From contig NZ_JAODUA010000001.1 in assembly GCF_025399895.1 (NCBI RefSeq), positions 558,001 through 622,000 on the forward strand: a DNA stretch of 64,000 nt, read 5' to 3'. Position 1 is the stretch's first letter. Every line of letters begins with the position of its first letter. Source of the DNA: Streptomyces sp. ASQP_92. GTDB taxonomy: Bacteria > Actinomycetota > Actinomycetes > Streptomycetales > Streptomycetaceae. Positions 50,695 to 58,959 of the stretch are shown in pieces. Both the position numbers and the translations under genes were made by a program. Under the pieces are notes generated by a model. That model worked only from the letters and a program-made list of their open reading frames with translations, made no database searches and was not told where the DNA came from.

Positions 50695-51420
50695 ATGCCC
50701 ATGTCCGCTTCCCGCTCCGCCCGACGCGCCGCCGCCGTCACCCTGGTCGCCTCGTCCCTGCTGTTCGCCGCCGCGTGCGGAGGCTCGGACAGCAAGAGCG
50801 ACAAGGCCGCCGACAAGGACACCGCCAAGTCCTCGGCACCCTCGGCCTCCGCCCCGGGCGCCGCGGGTGGCACCGTCTCCGAGGCGCAGCTGAAGGCGGC
50901 CCTGCTGACGACGAAGGACGTTCCGGCGGGCTGGAAGGTGGACCCCGAGGGCGGCTCCACCATGGGCAAGGCCGACAAGGCCGAGTGCCAGAAGTTCCTC
51001 GACATCGTCCAGAGCGAGCCGGCCCCGCTGGGCGCCGCGGCCCGGCAGACCGTCAACTTCGAGGACGGCGGCCAGCAGGTCTTCGGCTTCGACGGCGACA
51101 AGGCCGCCGGCTACCTCAAGGGCTTCGACGCGAGCCTCGCGCAGTGTGCCTCCTTCGGCGTTGAGGTGGACGGCCAGAAGTACCCCGCCACCCTCAAGCC
51201 GCTCACCCTGGACAAGGCGGGCGACGAGGCCCACGGCTACCAGCTCGTCCTCGACCTGACCCAGGTGAAGATGGCCTTCGACAACTACGTGGTCCGCAAG
51301 GGCGCGGCGCTGAGCACGTTCTCCACGAAGAGCAAGACGCCGGGGGGCGCGGCGGGCGCGGAGTTCAAGACCATCACGGCCACGGTCGCCAAGAAGCTGG
51401 ACCAGGCGGTCAAGGGCTGA
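50695..51420 (+). CDS. secreted lipoprotein of unknown function
   Basis: A 241-aa lipoprotein: Arg-rich N-terminus, hydrophobic segment and lipobox FAAAC (Cys28), then a Ser/Lys/Ala linker to ~60. A ~175-residue globular domain has two Cys (ECQKFLD and QCASFG), which could pair as a disulfide. The fold resembles actinobacterial lipoproteins of the sensor/LppX-like type, but no specific family is claimed. ATG 50695 follows GGGGGGA. Confidence 0.8.
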   Translation: MPMSASRSARRAAAVTLVASSLLFAAACGGSDSKSDKAADKDTAKSSAPSASAPGAAGGTVSEAQLKAALLTTKDVPAGWKVDPEGGSTMGKADKAECQKFLDIVQSEPAPLGAAARQTVNFEDGGQQVFGFDGDKAAGYLKGFDASLAQCASFGVEVDGQKYPATLKPLTLDKAGDEAHGYQLVLDLTQVKMAFDNYVVRKGAALSTFSTKSKTPGGAAGAEFKTITATVAKKLDQAVKG

Positions 51421-51463
51421 GCCCCGCAGCGGTCCCGGGCCCGGCACTCCTTATGCTCGGGGC

Positions 51464-51811
51464 ATGACTGAGAGCACCGAACTCGACCCCGAGGACCGCA
51501 AGATCATCACGCTGGCGCGCAGCGCCCGGGCCCGCAACGGCGTGGCCGAGGGCGCGGCCGTACGCGACGAGACCGGCCGCACATATGTGGCCGGCACGGT
51601 GTCGCTGGCCTCCCTGAAGCTCTCCGCGCTCCAGACCGCGGTGGCGATGGCGGTGGCCAGTGGGGCGGGGTCGCTGGAGGCGGCGGCGGTGGTGACGGAG
51701 GCGGTTGGGCTGGCGGAGGCGGATGTGGCGGCGGTACGGGACCTGGGGGGGCCCGGCGCGCCCATCCTCCTGGCCTCCCCCGACGGCACCCTGAGGTCTC
51801 CGACCTCCTGA
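51464..51811 (+). CDS. cytidine deaminase-like protein lacking zinc ligands
   Basis: A 115-aa protein with the cytidine/dCMP-deaminase-like order: LARSARARNGVAEGAAVRDETGRTYVAGTVSLASLKLSALQTAVAMAVASGAG, then VRDLGGPGAPILLASPDG. It contains no Cys and no His anywhere, so the HAE/PCxxC zinc site is absent and deaminase activity is not expected. Similar short proteins are often annotated as cytidine deaminase in Streptomyces near era. Likely a structural or regulatory paralogue. Confidence 0.7.
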   Translation: MTESTELDPEDRKIITLARSARARNGVAEGAAVRDETGRTYVAGTVSLASLKLSALQTAVAMAVASGAGSLEAAAVVTEAVGLAEADVAAVRDLGGPGAPILLASPDGTLRSPTS

Positions 51812-51825
51812 CCCGGCCCCGGGGG

Positions 51826-52330
51826 TGTTTTCCCACCCACCCGCCCGTGCGGCGGGGTTGGTTGGTTCCGGGACCCTGGGGCTCCGCCCCAGACCCCGTT
51901 CGCGCCTTAAGGGCGCTCGTCCTCAAACGCCGGACAGGCTGAAATGCCCGATGCGGGCCAGCACCAGCACCGCCAGGGGCGCGGGGAACTGCGCGACCAA
52001 CCACGCACGGCCCGCAGACCGGAGGGCTTTTAGGGGCGCGGGGAACTGCGCGAGAAGCGACCACGGTCCGCAGGATCGAGAGGGTTGGGGGCGCGGGGAA
52101 CTGCGCGAGACGCGGGCACGGTCTGCGGACGAAGGCGGGTTCAGGGGCGCGGGGAACTGCGCAAACCCCGGGCCCGGGTCACCCCCAGGGGCGCGGGGAA
52201 CTGCGCGACCAGCCACCCGCGGCCCGCGGAGGAAATCGGGTTTTGGGGCGCGGGGAACTGCGCAGAACCCCGCCCCAGGCCACCCCCCCGGGGCGCGGGG
52301 AACCGCGCGAGCGGCCCCGCACGGCCCGCA
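51826..52330. repeat. intergenic repeat block F
   Basis: Forward orientation: one TGGGGCTCCGCCCCAGACCC hairpin module (~51878), then CTCGTCCTCAAACGCCGGAC, then seven GGGGCGCGGGGAACTGCGC copies (last one GGGAACCGCGC) from ~51977 to ~52312 at about 45-57-bp spacing. This is the longest run of the short module in the window. Confidence 0.9.
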
Positions 52331-52681
52331 GCCGTAGCCCCGCCGCAACCGCAGCCGCACCAGGCCCCGCCCCCACCCCCCCCGGGGGCCGGCACCCCCT
52401 AAGAATCAACGCGATGCCCCTTGCAATCCACACACCCCCGCGCATCAATGGACGACAGTCGATCCGACGGACCGTCAGGTCAAGGTGACGGGCCGGCGTG
52501 GGGTGCAGAGCCGCAACCCCGCACCGGAGTCGGACGCGCTCCCGACGCGCAGCGAACCGCAGCCCCTGTACAGCCATGCCCGCACGCCCGCGCACCCGTG
52601 CACGTGGGCCGGGGGCCGCTGCGCGGTCGTGTGTCGATGGACGCGGCAGACGATCAACTCCCTGTCATGGGAAGGGGAATC
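52331..52681. other. intergenic stretch without a recognisable gene
   Basis: A 351-nt stretch between repeat block F and the next secreted-protein gene. Open frames exist on both strands but have atypical Arg/Pro/Ser-rich translations and no ribosome sites, so they are taken as non-coding. No clear promoter was found. Confidence 0.5.
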
Positions 52682-53164
52682 ATGCGTAGGAGCACCAGCA
52701 GGCCGGTCGCGCGGGCCGCACTCGCCGTGGGGGCGGTGGCCGTGGCGGGCCTCGCCTTCGCGCCGGGCGCCGCCGCCGTCACGCCCACCACGGCCACCGC
52801 CACGTACGACTGCGGGGCCTGGGGTGGCGGCGGCGCCACGCTCACCGCGACCCAGAGCGGCACGGCCGCGACCATCACGCTGACCTCGGCCGTCACCACC
52901 CCGGTCGCCGTCGGCGCCAACCAGATCAGCGCGACCCTGACCCTCGCCCGGGGCGGCGGCGGAACCAGGGTGTTCAGCGGCAAGGCCAACCCCGCCCTGC
53001 CGGCGGGCAGCGCCGTCAAGATCGGCCCGCTGAAGGGCACGGTCGCCGCCGGCGACAGCCTCAACTCGTACTTCGCCGGTACCGCACTGAAGATGACGAT
53101 CTTCGGTGTCGCGGTGAACTGCGACGCCACGACCTCGCAGTCCCCGGGCCCGTTCGTCTTCTGA
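52682..53164 (+). CDS. small secreted protein, unknown
   Basis: A 160-aa precursor with a typical Sec signal (basic RRSTSRPVARA, hydrophobic ALAVGAVAVAGLAFA, AGAAA-type cleavage near residue 30). The mature ~130 residues are Thr/Ala/Gly-rich and beta-like, with two Cys (TYDCGAW and AVNCDAT) probably forming a disulfide. ATG 52682 has GGAAGGGG upstream. It precedes the WxL-like gene on the same strand and may be part of the same surface set. No family recognised. Confidence 0.8.
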   Translation: MRRSTSRPVARAALAVGAVAVAGLAFAPGAAAVTPTTATATYDCGAWGGGGATLTATQSGTAATITLTSAVTTPVAVGANQISATLTLARGGGGTRVFSGKANPALPAGSAVKIGPLKGTVAAGDSLNSYFAGTALKMTIFGVAVNCDATTSQSPGPFVF

Positions 53165-53230
53165 CGTCCGCCCACGCAGAACGAGCCGGTGCCGTCCCGG
53201 GCGGCGCCGGCTTTCGCGTACCCCGGGCCC

Positions 53231-53340
53231 GGCAGGTTCGGCGAGGTTCGGCGAGGCCACGCGAGGTTCGGCGAGGTCCGGCAAGGCCACGCGAGGTCCG
53301 GCAAGGGCCGGTAAGGACCGGCATGGCCCGGAAGGCCGAC
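53231..53340. repeat. 11 × 10-bp tandem array (nested 30-bp order)
   Basis: Eleven consecutive imperfect decamers of form GCGAGGTTCG / GCGAGGCCAC / GCAAGGTCCG, in exact 10-bp phase. Decamers 2-4 (TTCG, CCAC, TTCG endings) are echoed by 5-7 (TCCG, CCAC, TCCG), giving a higher-order 30-bp unit. It is located 66 nt after a secreted-protein stop and 42 nt before a TTGACA element. Confidence 0.9.
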
Positions 53341-53381
53341 CCTGCCGTACCCACCCGCCGGAGACGTGAAATGCCGGGATC

Positions 53382-53406
53382 TTGACAGTATCTGATGGGT
53401 CATCAG
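53382..53406 (+). promoter_or_regulatory. TTGACA box with adjoining dyad, upstream of the WxL-like gene
   Basis: A consensus -35 TTGACA (53382-53387) is followed 4 nt later by the dyad CTGATG-GGT-CATCAG (53392-53406), which would cover the spacer of a promoter. No strong -10 is visible at 17-18 nt (AGTTGA/GTTGAT). It may be an activator- or repressor-controlled promoter for the genes at 53513-55858. Confidence 0.55.
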
Positions 53407-53512
53407 TTGATGCACCGGGATTCCATTGACTTCTTCTCGCGCCGAGCCGTCAATGGCCCCCTGTCGGCGCAGCCGAGCCGCGCTGTGCCACTTCACGAAG
53501 GGGGGCACGCCC

Positions 53513-54832
53513 ATGTCGGAACGTCGAAGACGGCGTCTGGCCGCCGTATTGGGGGCGGTCGCACTCGCCGCCGGGACCGGCGCGCTCGCCGCGCCCGCGA
53601 GCGCGCTGGCCGCGACGCCCGTGGACTTCGCCACGCACTGCATCCCGCCGGCCATCGCCGGCATCCCGCCCATCGACGGCACCACGAACGCGACCATCAC
53701 CGTGGACAACGCGGCACCCAAGGTCGGCGACAAGGTCACCGTCACGTACACGGTGAACAAGCCCGCCGCCAGCAACCCGGTCGACATCGCCCTGCCCGCC
53801 GACATCATGACGCCGACCGGCAAGGTCACCCTCGCGGGCGCCCAGACCGGCTCGGTCGACGTGGCCGGGCCGAAGAAGAACGACCCGGTGCCCGGCAAGG
53901 GCGCGTTCCCGGCGTTCTCCATGAGCGGCAGCTTCACCGCCACCAAGGCCGGCGCGATCACCCTGTCGCCCGGCGACTACAACATCCACACCAGCTACAT
54001 CATGGAGCTGGACACCCCCTGCACGGTCACCAATCCGCCCGCGCCCGTCTCCGAGACGGTCAATGCCACGGACGGCGGGGGCCAGGTCAACGAGCGGGCC
54101 ATCGCGGCTGACCCGGCCTCGGGCAACGCCGGTGACCGCACCACCGTCACCGGGTCCAAGTTCACCCCGAACGCGGATGTCACCGTCGCGGGCTGGAACG
54201 GCAGCGCCACCACCGCCGACAAGATCACCTTCAAGTCGGACGCCAACGGCGGCTTCACCGCCCGCCCGAAGATCACGGACCCGGCGACCACCGGCATCGT
54301 GGCCTACGAGGGAGCGGCCTGGGATCCGGCGCACGGCGCGGGCCCCGTGGCGTACAAAGTCAACAGCGGACCCCCGCCCACCGGACCCGCCCAGAAGCTC
54401 AACACCTCGGTGAACGCGGGTACGTTGGCGATGTCCCAGGCCGGCGACAGCGTCGACCTCCAGGCCGTCGACTTCGGCAAGGGCGGTGCCTCCACCGGCG
54501 ATCTGAAGACGGTGACGGTCCAGGACTTCCGCGGCGGCCCCGCGGGCTGGTCCCTGACCGGCAAGGTCACCGACTTCACCGGTCCCGCCGGCTCCATCGA
54601 CGCGGGCCGGCTGAGCTGGACCCCGGCGTGCTCCGCCAAGGCCGGCTCCCCGTCCGTGTGTGCCGCGGGCTCGGCCGGCAGTGTGGGCAGCGCGGGCGCG
54701 ACCCTCGCCTCCACCCCGAACGCGGCGCTCACCGGCGGCGAGTTCACCGTGGACGCGAAGCTCTCGCTCGACGTGCCGGCGTTCACCGCGCCCGGCGCCT
54801 ACAGCGGCGTACTGACCCTCACCCTCACCTGA
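53513..54832 (+). CDS. secreted WxL-domain-like surface protein
   Basis: A 439-aa secreted protein. Signal peptide to about residue 34 ([24 protein letters not shown]). Two beta-rich Ig-like segments (~35-180, ~190-290) follow. The C-terminal ~150 residues have WxL character: a W346-S-L motif in GWSLTGKVTDFTG, a Cys pair (PACSAKAGSPSVCAAG) and the end AYSGVLTLTLT. In Firmicutes WxL proteins bind peptidoglycan and work with DUF916 partners; exactly such a gene follows 60 nt downstream. The second Trp of the classic domain is missing, so this is a WxL relative. ATG 53513 follows GGGGGGC. Confidence 0.75.
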   Translation: MSERRRRRLAAVLGAVALAAGTGALAAPASALAATPVDFATHCIPPAIAGIPPIDGTTNATITVDNAAPKVGDKVTVTYTVNKPAASNPVDIALPADIMTPTGKVTLAGAQTGSVDVAGPKKNDPVPGKGAFPAFSMSGSFTATKAGAITLSPGDYNIHTSYIMELDTPCTVTNPPAPVSETVNATDGGGQVNERAIAADPASGNAGDRTTVTGSKFTPNADVTVAGWNGSATTADKITFKSDANGGFTARPKITDPATTGIVAYEGAAWDPAHGAGPVAYKVNSGPPPTGPAQKLNTSVNAGTLAMSQAGDSVDLQAVDFGKGGASTGDLKTVTVQDFRGGPAGWSLTGKVTDFTGPAGSIDAGRLSWTPACSAKAGSPSVCAAGSAGSVGSAGATLASTPNAALTGGEFTVDAKLSLDVPAFTAPGAYSGVLTLTLT

Positions 54833-54892
54833 CGTCCACCGTGGGCCGGGCGCGCACCCGCCCCGCCCACCAGCCCCCGGGGGTCCCGCACC

Positions 54893-55858
54893 GTGCGCAA
54901 GCCGTCCGCACTCCTCCTGGCCGCCGTACTCGCCTGGCTCACCGCGCTCGGGTGGCTCACCGCGCCCGCGGCGCACGCCGCCGACAACGGCAACTGGTCC
55001 GTCTTCCCCGCGTCCACGGGCGCCGCCCAGCGCCCGTACTTCTACCTCTCCGCCGACCCCGGCACCACCCTCGACGACAAGGTGACCGTCGCCAACAAGA
55101 CGGCGGCGCCGCTGAGTTTCCGGCTGTACGGGGCCGACGCGTACAACACCGAGCGCGACGGGGGGTTCGCCGTGCGCACCGAGAAGGAGCGGCAGACGGG
55201 GGTGGGGGCCTGGGCGAAGCCGGGCCGCACCACGCTCACCGTGCCCGCCCGGTCCCAGGTCACCGTGGCCTTCACGCTCACCGTGCCGCCGGACGCCGAG
55301 CCCGGCGACCACGTCGGCGCCCTCGTCGCGCTCGACGACCGGGTCGCGCCCGGCTCCGGCGCCGACGGGAAGGTCGCCGTCGGCATCCAGCAGGCGGTGG
55401 GGGCGCGGATCTATCTGCGGGTCGGCGGGCCCACCGTGCCCGCGCTCGCCGTCGAAGACGTCTCGCTCTCCCAGCACCGGCCGCTGGTGCCCGGCGTGGG
55501 GGAGAGCCGCGCCGACATCACGTACACGCTGCACAACCGGGGCAATGTCACGCTCACCCCGAAGGTCGCCTTGAGCGCGACGGGGCTCTTCGGCCGTACG
55601 CTGCTCAGCCGCGGCCTTGCCAAGGTGCCGTCCGAACTGCTGCCGGGGCAGCGGGTCACGCTCACGGAGGTGTGGCGGGGGGCGCCCCAACTCGACTGGG
55701 GGGACGTGAAGTTGAGGGCCACGGCGAGGGATGCGCAGGGCTCCGCCGGGGTTTCCTTCGTGGCCCTGCCCTGGCTGCCCCTGGCGGTCCTCCTGGCGGC
55801 GGCCCTGGCCTACCCCACCCACCGGGCGGTACGCCGCCACCGGACGGCTCGCGCCTGA
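54893..55858 (+). CDS. DUF916/WxL peptidoglycan-binding-domain surface protein
   Basis: A 321-aa protein: signal peptide (to AAHA, ~30), extracellular Ig-like DUF916/WxL-PGBD domain, one C-terminal membrane helix (LPWLPLAVLLAAALAY) and a short basic cytoplasmic tail. It has FYLSADPGTTLDDKVTVANKT, PARSQVTVAFTLTVPPDAEPGDHVGALVA and the ITYTLHNRGNVTLTPKVALS region. It resembles the membrane-anchored partner of WxL proteins, likely holding the preceding protein at the cell surface. GTG 54893. Confidence 0.82.
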   Translation: MRKPSALLLAAVLAWLTALGWLTAPAAHAADNGNWSVFPASTGAAQRPYFYLSADPGTTLDDKVTVANKTAAPLSFRLYGADAYNTERDGGFAVRTEKERQTGVGAWAKPGRTTLTVPARSQVTVAFTLTVPPDAEPGDHVGALVALDDRVAPGSGADGKVAVGIQQAVGARIYLRVGGPTVPALAVEDVSLSQHRPLVPGVGESRADITYTLHNRGNVTLTPKVALSATGLFGRTLLSRGLAKVPSELLPGQRVTLTEVWRGAPQLDWGDVKLRATARDAQGSAGVSFVALPWLPLAVLLAAALAYPTHRAVRRHRTARA

Positions 55859-55904
55859 GCTTCCGCCCAGCTGTTGGCGCCCGTGAACGGTGCCCCCCAC
55901 CCTG

Positions 55905-56275
55905 CGGCCCGCGGTCGCGTCTTGCGCAGTTCCCCGCGCCCCTAAACCCTCGGTCGTGTGCGGACCGTGCTCGCGTCTTGCGCAGTTCCCCGCGCCCCTA
56001 AACCCTCGGTCGTGTGCGGACCGTGCTCGCTTCTCGCGCAGTTCCCCGCGCCCCTAAACCCCGGTGATCCGCGGACCGTGCCCGCGTCTCGCGCAGTTCC
56101 CCGCGCCCCTGGCAGGACCGGTGCGGGCCCGCATGGGCATCTTCAGCCCGTCCGGCGTTTGAGGACGAGCGCCCTTGAGGCGCGATACGGGGTCTGGGGC
56201 GGAGCCCCAGGTGGGCCGGAACCAGCCAACCCCGCCGCACGGGCGGGTGGGCGGGCGAGGGGGCCGAAACCCCCC
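55905..56275. repeat. intergenic repeat block G (inverted orientation)
   Basis: Four GCAGTTCCCCGCGCCCC copies (55925-56110). The first two belong to a ~57-bp unit that is duplicated nearly perfectly, including the phrase CCCTCGGTCGTGTGCGGACC. CAGCCCGTCCGGCGTTTGAG and a GGGGCGGAGCCCCAG hairpin (~56195-56210) follow. It lies between the DUF916 gene and era. Confidence 0.9.
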
Positions 56276-56325
56276 GGGGCGGGGTGCTGGGCGGCGCCGG
56301 GGTCGGGATCGGGGAGAATGGCCGC

Positions 56326-57279
56326 ATGAGCGCTCGTACCCCTGCCGCTGACACCGCCGCCGCCCAGCCCCACCGGGCCGGCTTCGCCTGCTTCGTCGGC
56401 CGCCCCAACGCGGGCAAGTCCACCCTCACGAACGCTCTGGTCGGGCAGAAGGTGGCCATCACCTCCAACCGCCCGCAGACCACCCGGCACACCGTGCGCG
56501 GCATCGTGCACCGCCCGGACGCCCAGCTGATCCTGGTCGACACCCCGGGCCTCCACAAGCCGCGCACCCTGCTCGGCGAGCGCCTCAACGACGTGGTGCG
56601 CACCACATGGGCCGAGGTCGACGTGATCGGCTTCTGCCTGCCCGCCGACCAGAAGCTCGGCCCCGGCGACAAGTTCATCGTCAAGGAACTCGCCGGGATC
56701 AAGAAGACCCCCAAGATCGCGATCATCACCAAGACCGACCTGGTCGACTCCAAGACGCTGGCCGAACAGCTCATCGCCGTGGACCAGCTCTCCACGGAGC
56801 TCGGCTTCGAGTGGGCGCAGATCGTCCCGGTCTCGGCCGTCGGCGACCAGCAGGTCCAGCTCGTCGCGGACCTGATCATCCCGCTGCTCCCGGACAGCCC
56901 CCCGCTCTACCCGGAGGGCGACCTCACCGACGAGCCCGAGCAGGTCATGGTGGCCGAGCTGATCCGCGAGGCGGCCCTGGAGGGCGTACGCGACGAGCTG
57001 CCGCACTCCATCGCGGTCGTCGTCGAGGAGATGATTCCGCGCGAGGACCGGCCCGCCGACAAGCCGCTCCTGGACATCCACGCCAACGTCTACATCGAGC
57101 GCCCCAGCCAGAAGGGCATCATCATCGGCCCCAAGGGCAAGCGCCTGAAGGAAGTCGGCATGAAGTCCCGCAAGCACATCGAGGCACTGCTCGGCACGCC
57201 CGTCTTCCTCGACCTGCACGTCAAGGTCGCCAAGGACTGGCAGCGCGACCCGAAGCAACTGCGCAAGCTCGGCTTCTGA
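56326..57279 (+). CDS. era: GTPase Era
   Basis: A 317-aa ribosome-assembly GTPase. It has G1 GRPNAGKST, DTPGLHKPR and ITKTDLVDS (Thr replaces Asn of the usual NKxD). The KH-domain RNA-binding part ERPSQKGIIIGPKGKRLKEVG follows near the C-terminus. It binds the 3' end of 16S rRNA. ATG 56326 follows GGGGAGA. A perfect 18-bp terminator stem lies 9 nt after the stop. Confidence 0.97.
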   Translation: MSARTPAADTAAAQPHRAGFACFVGRPNAGKSTLTNALVGQKVAITSNRPQTTRHTVRGIVHRPDAQLILVDTPGLHKPRTLLGERLNDVVRTTWAEVDVIGFCLPADQKLGPGDKFIVKELAGIKKTPKIAIITKTDLVDSKTLAEQLIAVDQLSTELGFEWAQIVPVSAVGDQQVQLVADLIIPLLPDSPPLYPEGDLTDEPEQVMVAELIREAALEGVRDELPHSIAVVVEEMIPREDRPADKPLLDIHANVYIERPSQKGIIIGPKGKRLKEVGMKSRKHIEALLGTPVFLDLHVKVAKDWQRDPKQLRKLGF

Positions 57280-57288
57280 CCCGGCGCA

Positions 57289-57330
57289 CGCCTCCACCCC
57301 CGCCGGAAGTGCCCGGCGGGGGTGGAGGCG
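57289..57330. terminator. strong bidirectional terminator between era and the serine hydrolase
   Basis: Perfect 18-bp inverted repeat: arms 57289-57306 and 57313-57330 (CGCCTCCACCCCCGCCGG on one side), 6-nt loop. It sits between two convergent genes. Confidence 0.92.
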
Positions 57331-57348
57331 TACCGGGAGGGACCCGCG

Positions 57349-58803
57349 TCAGGACACCTTCGGAGCGCACCGCATGCCGATGTAGCAGCAGGCCGTGCCG
57401 TCGGGGAGGGTGGAGAAGACGACCGGCATCCAGTCCGCGCTGTACGCGCCGGAGCCCGCGCCGGCGAACACCGTGTCCGTCACCGCCACGAGGTCCATCT
57501 CCAGCGGCGGCGAGAAGTCCTTCATCCCGCCGACGAACTCGTACACCAGGTGCGGCCTGCCGTCCTCGCGCGCGGAGACGGTGATCAGGACGCCCTCGCG
57601 TTCGTACGTCCCGGTCAGCGGCGCGCAATCCACCGGGACCGGCGCGGCGGGCGGCCCGAACGGCGGCGGCATCCGCACCCCGGCCAGGTCGGCGAGGAGG
57701 TCGGTGAAGAGTTCCTCGTAGAGGCGGCGGGCGTCGCCGCCGTTGGTGAGCAGGGCGAGCGCGACCCCGGCGCTCGGCACCACGCGCAGGAAGCCGTACT
57801 GGCCGATCGAGGCGCCGTCGTGGCCGAAGCCCCGCACGCCGTTCCAGTCGTACAGCGTCCAGCCCAGACCCCAGCCGTCCGCGTGGACGGTCCACTTGTC
57901 GGGGGAGTCGACCTCGCGGGTCCGCATCGCCCTCACGCTGTCCGTGCTGAGCAGCCGGGCCCCGTCGGGGGCCGTGCCGTCCGCGAGGTGCAGCCGCGCG
58001 AACCGGGCCACGTCACCCGCGGTGGCCAGGACCCGGCCGTAGGGGCCCGCCGAGCGCGGCATGAGGTCCCAGGCCGGGGCCGGTTCGGGGGCGTGGCCGT
58101 ACTCGCCGAGGTGTCCCATCGCGGTCCGGAACGCGAGCGCCTCCTCGGGCAGCGTCATGGTGTGGGTCAGGCCGAGCGGGGTGAGCAGCAGATCCTTGAG
58201 CGCCTGGTCCCAGGTGGTGCCGGTCAGTACCTCGACGATGCGGCCCAGCACGTTGTAGCCGAGGCTGCTGTAGGAGCAGGCGCTGCCGGGCGGGCAGTCG
58301 AGGGCGACGCCCGCGGCCGCGTCCACGTACCGCTCAAGGCAGTCGTCACCGCGACCCGAGTCGAAGGTGAAGTCGCAGGTCAGACCGCTCGTGTGGGAGA
58401 GTAACTGGCGGGGTGTGATGGTCCGGGCCGCCTCTTCGTCGGCGACCGTGAAGTCCGGCAGCACCGTGCGCACCGGCGCGTCGAGGTCCAGCCTGCCGGC
58501 GTCGGCCAGCCGCATGATCAGCGTCGCGGTGTACGTCTTGGCGAGCGAGCCGAGCTGGAAGACCGAGTCGGTGGTGGCCTCCACCCCGGTCCCGGTGTGC
58601 AGCACACCGCTCGCCAGCTCGTGGATCGTGCCGTGGGTGAGCACGGCGAGCGTGGCGCCGGGCACGTGGTGGGTGCGGCGGAGCCGGTCGAGCCGGGCCT
58701 GCCACTGGTCGCGGTAGAAGTGCTCGCCGCCCGAGTCGCCGACACCCCATCCGCCCTCGGCCCGCCAGTTCCCCCGCTGGTCCCAGCTCACGTTCTTCGA
58801 CAT
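57349..58803 (-). CDS. serine hydrolase, beta-lactamase/EstB superfamily
   Basis: A 484-aa protein. It has catalytic S86-L-A-K89 in FQLGSLAKTYTATL, the second motif YSSLGYN and GHDGASIGQYG (HxG-type third motif), all of class C beta-lactamase-fold hydrolases. There is no signal peptide, so it is probably a cytoplasmic esterase or peptidase rather than a resistance enzyme. ATG 58803 has GGGAGGGG upstream, ruling out the longer frame. The upstream DNA carries several GTACGCA elements. Confidence 0.9.
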   Translation of the reverse strand: MSKNVSWDQRGNWRAEGGWGVGDSGGEHFYRDQWQARLDRLRRTHHVPGATLAVLTHGTIHELASGVLHTGTGVEATTDSVFQLGSLAKTYTATLIMRLADAGRLDLDAPVRTVLPDFTVADEEAARTITPRQLLSHTSGLTCDFTFDSGRGDDCLERYVDAAAGVALDCPPGSACSYSSLGYNVLGRIVEVLTGTTWDQALKDLLLTPLGLTHTMTLPEEALAFRTAMGHLGEYGHAPEPAPAWDLMPRSAGPYGRVLATAGDVARFARLHLADGTAPDGARLLSTDSVRAMRTREVDSPDKWTVHADGWGLGWTLYDWNGVRGFGHDGASIGQYGFLRVVPSAGVALALLTNGGDARRLYEELFTDLLADLAGVRMPPPFGPPAAPVPVDCAPLTGTYEREGVLITVSAREDGRPHLVYEFVGGMKDFSPPLEMDLVAVTDTVFAGAGSGAYSADWMPVVFSTLPDGTACCYIGMRCAPKVS

Positions 58804-58818
58804 CGCGCCCCTCCCGAA

Positions 58819-58890
58819 TGCGTACAGCGTCCCCCATGTGCGAACAGCGTACGCACGGGGCTGTGTGTACGCAAGCGCACGGTGTACGCA
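58819..58890. promoter_or_regulatory. cluster of GTACGCA elements upstream of the serine hydrolase
   Basis: GTACGCA occurs at 58849-58855, 58867-58873 and 58884-58890 (18- and 17-bp steps) and inverted as TGCGTAC at 58819-58825. The first overlaps the palindrome GCGTACGC and a wider GTGCG...CGCAC dyad. Regular spacing suggests a multi-site operator for an unidentified regulator. Confidence 0.5.
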
Positions 58891-58959
58891 GGAGAAGGGA
58901 AGTCGGTTGCCAGGGAAAGGAGTTGGGGAGCGGGGTGGTCGACGCCGCCCCAACTGCCG

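Noticed and set aside
51464..51811. Functional cytidine deaminase
   Set aside because: No Cys or His at all, so no zinc site.
51970..52320. CRISPR-like array of the ~19-bp GGGGCGCGGGGAACTGCGC module
   Set aside because: Spacing varies, spacers share sequence, and the same module is scattered over several other gaps.
53450..55900. An 816-codon minus-strand frame opposite the WxL-like/DUF916 genes
   Set aside because: No ribosome site or motif; both plus-strand genes have signal peptides and correct starts.
57349..58803. Secreted beta-lactamase conferring resistance
   Set aside because: No signal peptide, and the motif set fits the broad esterase/EstB group.
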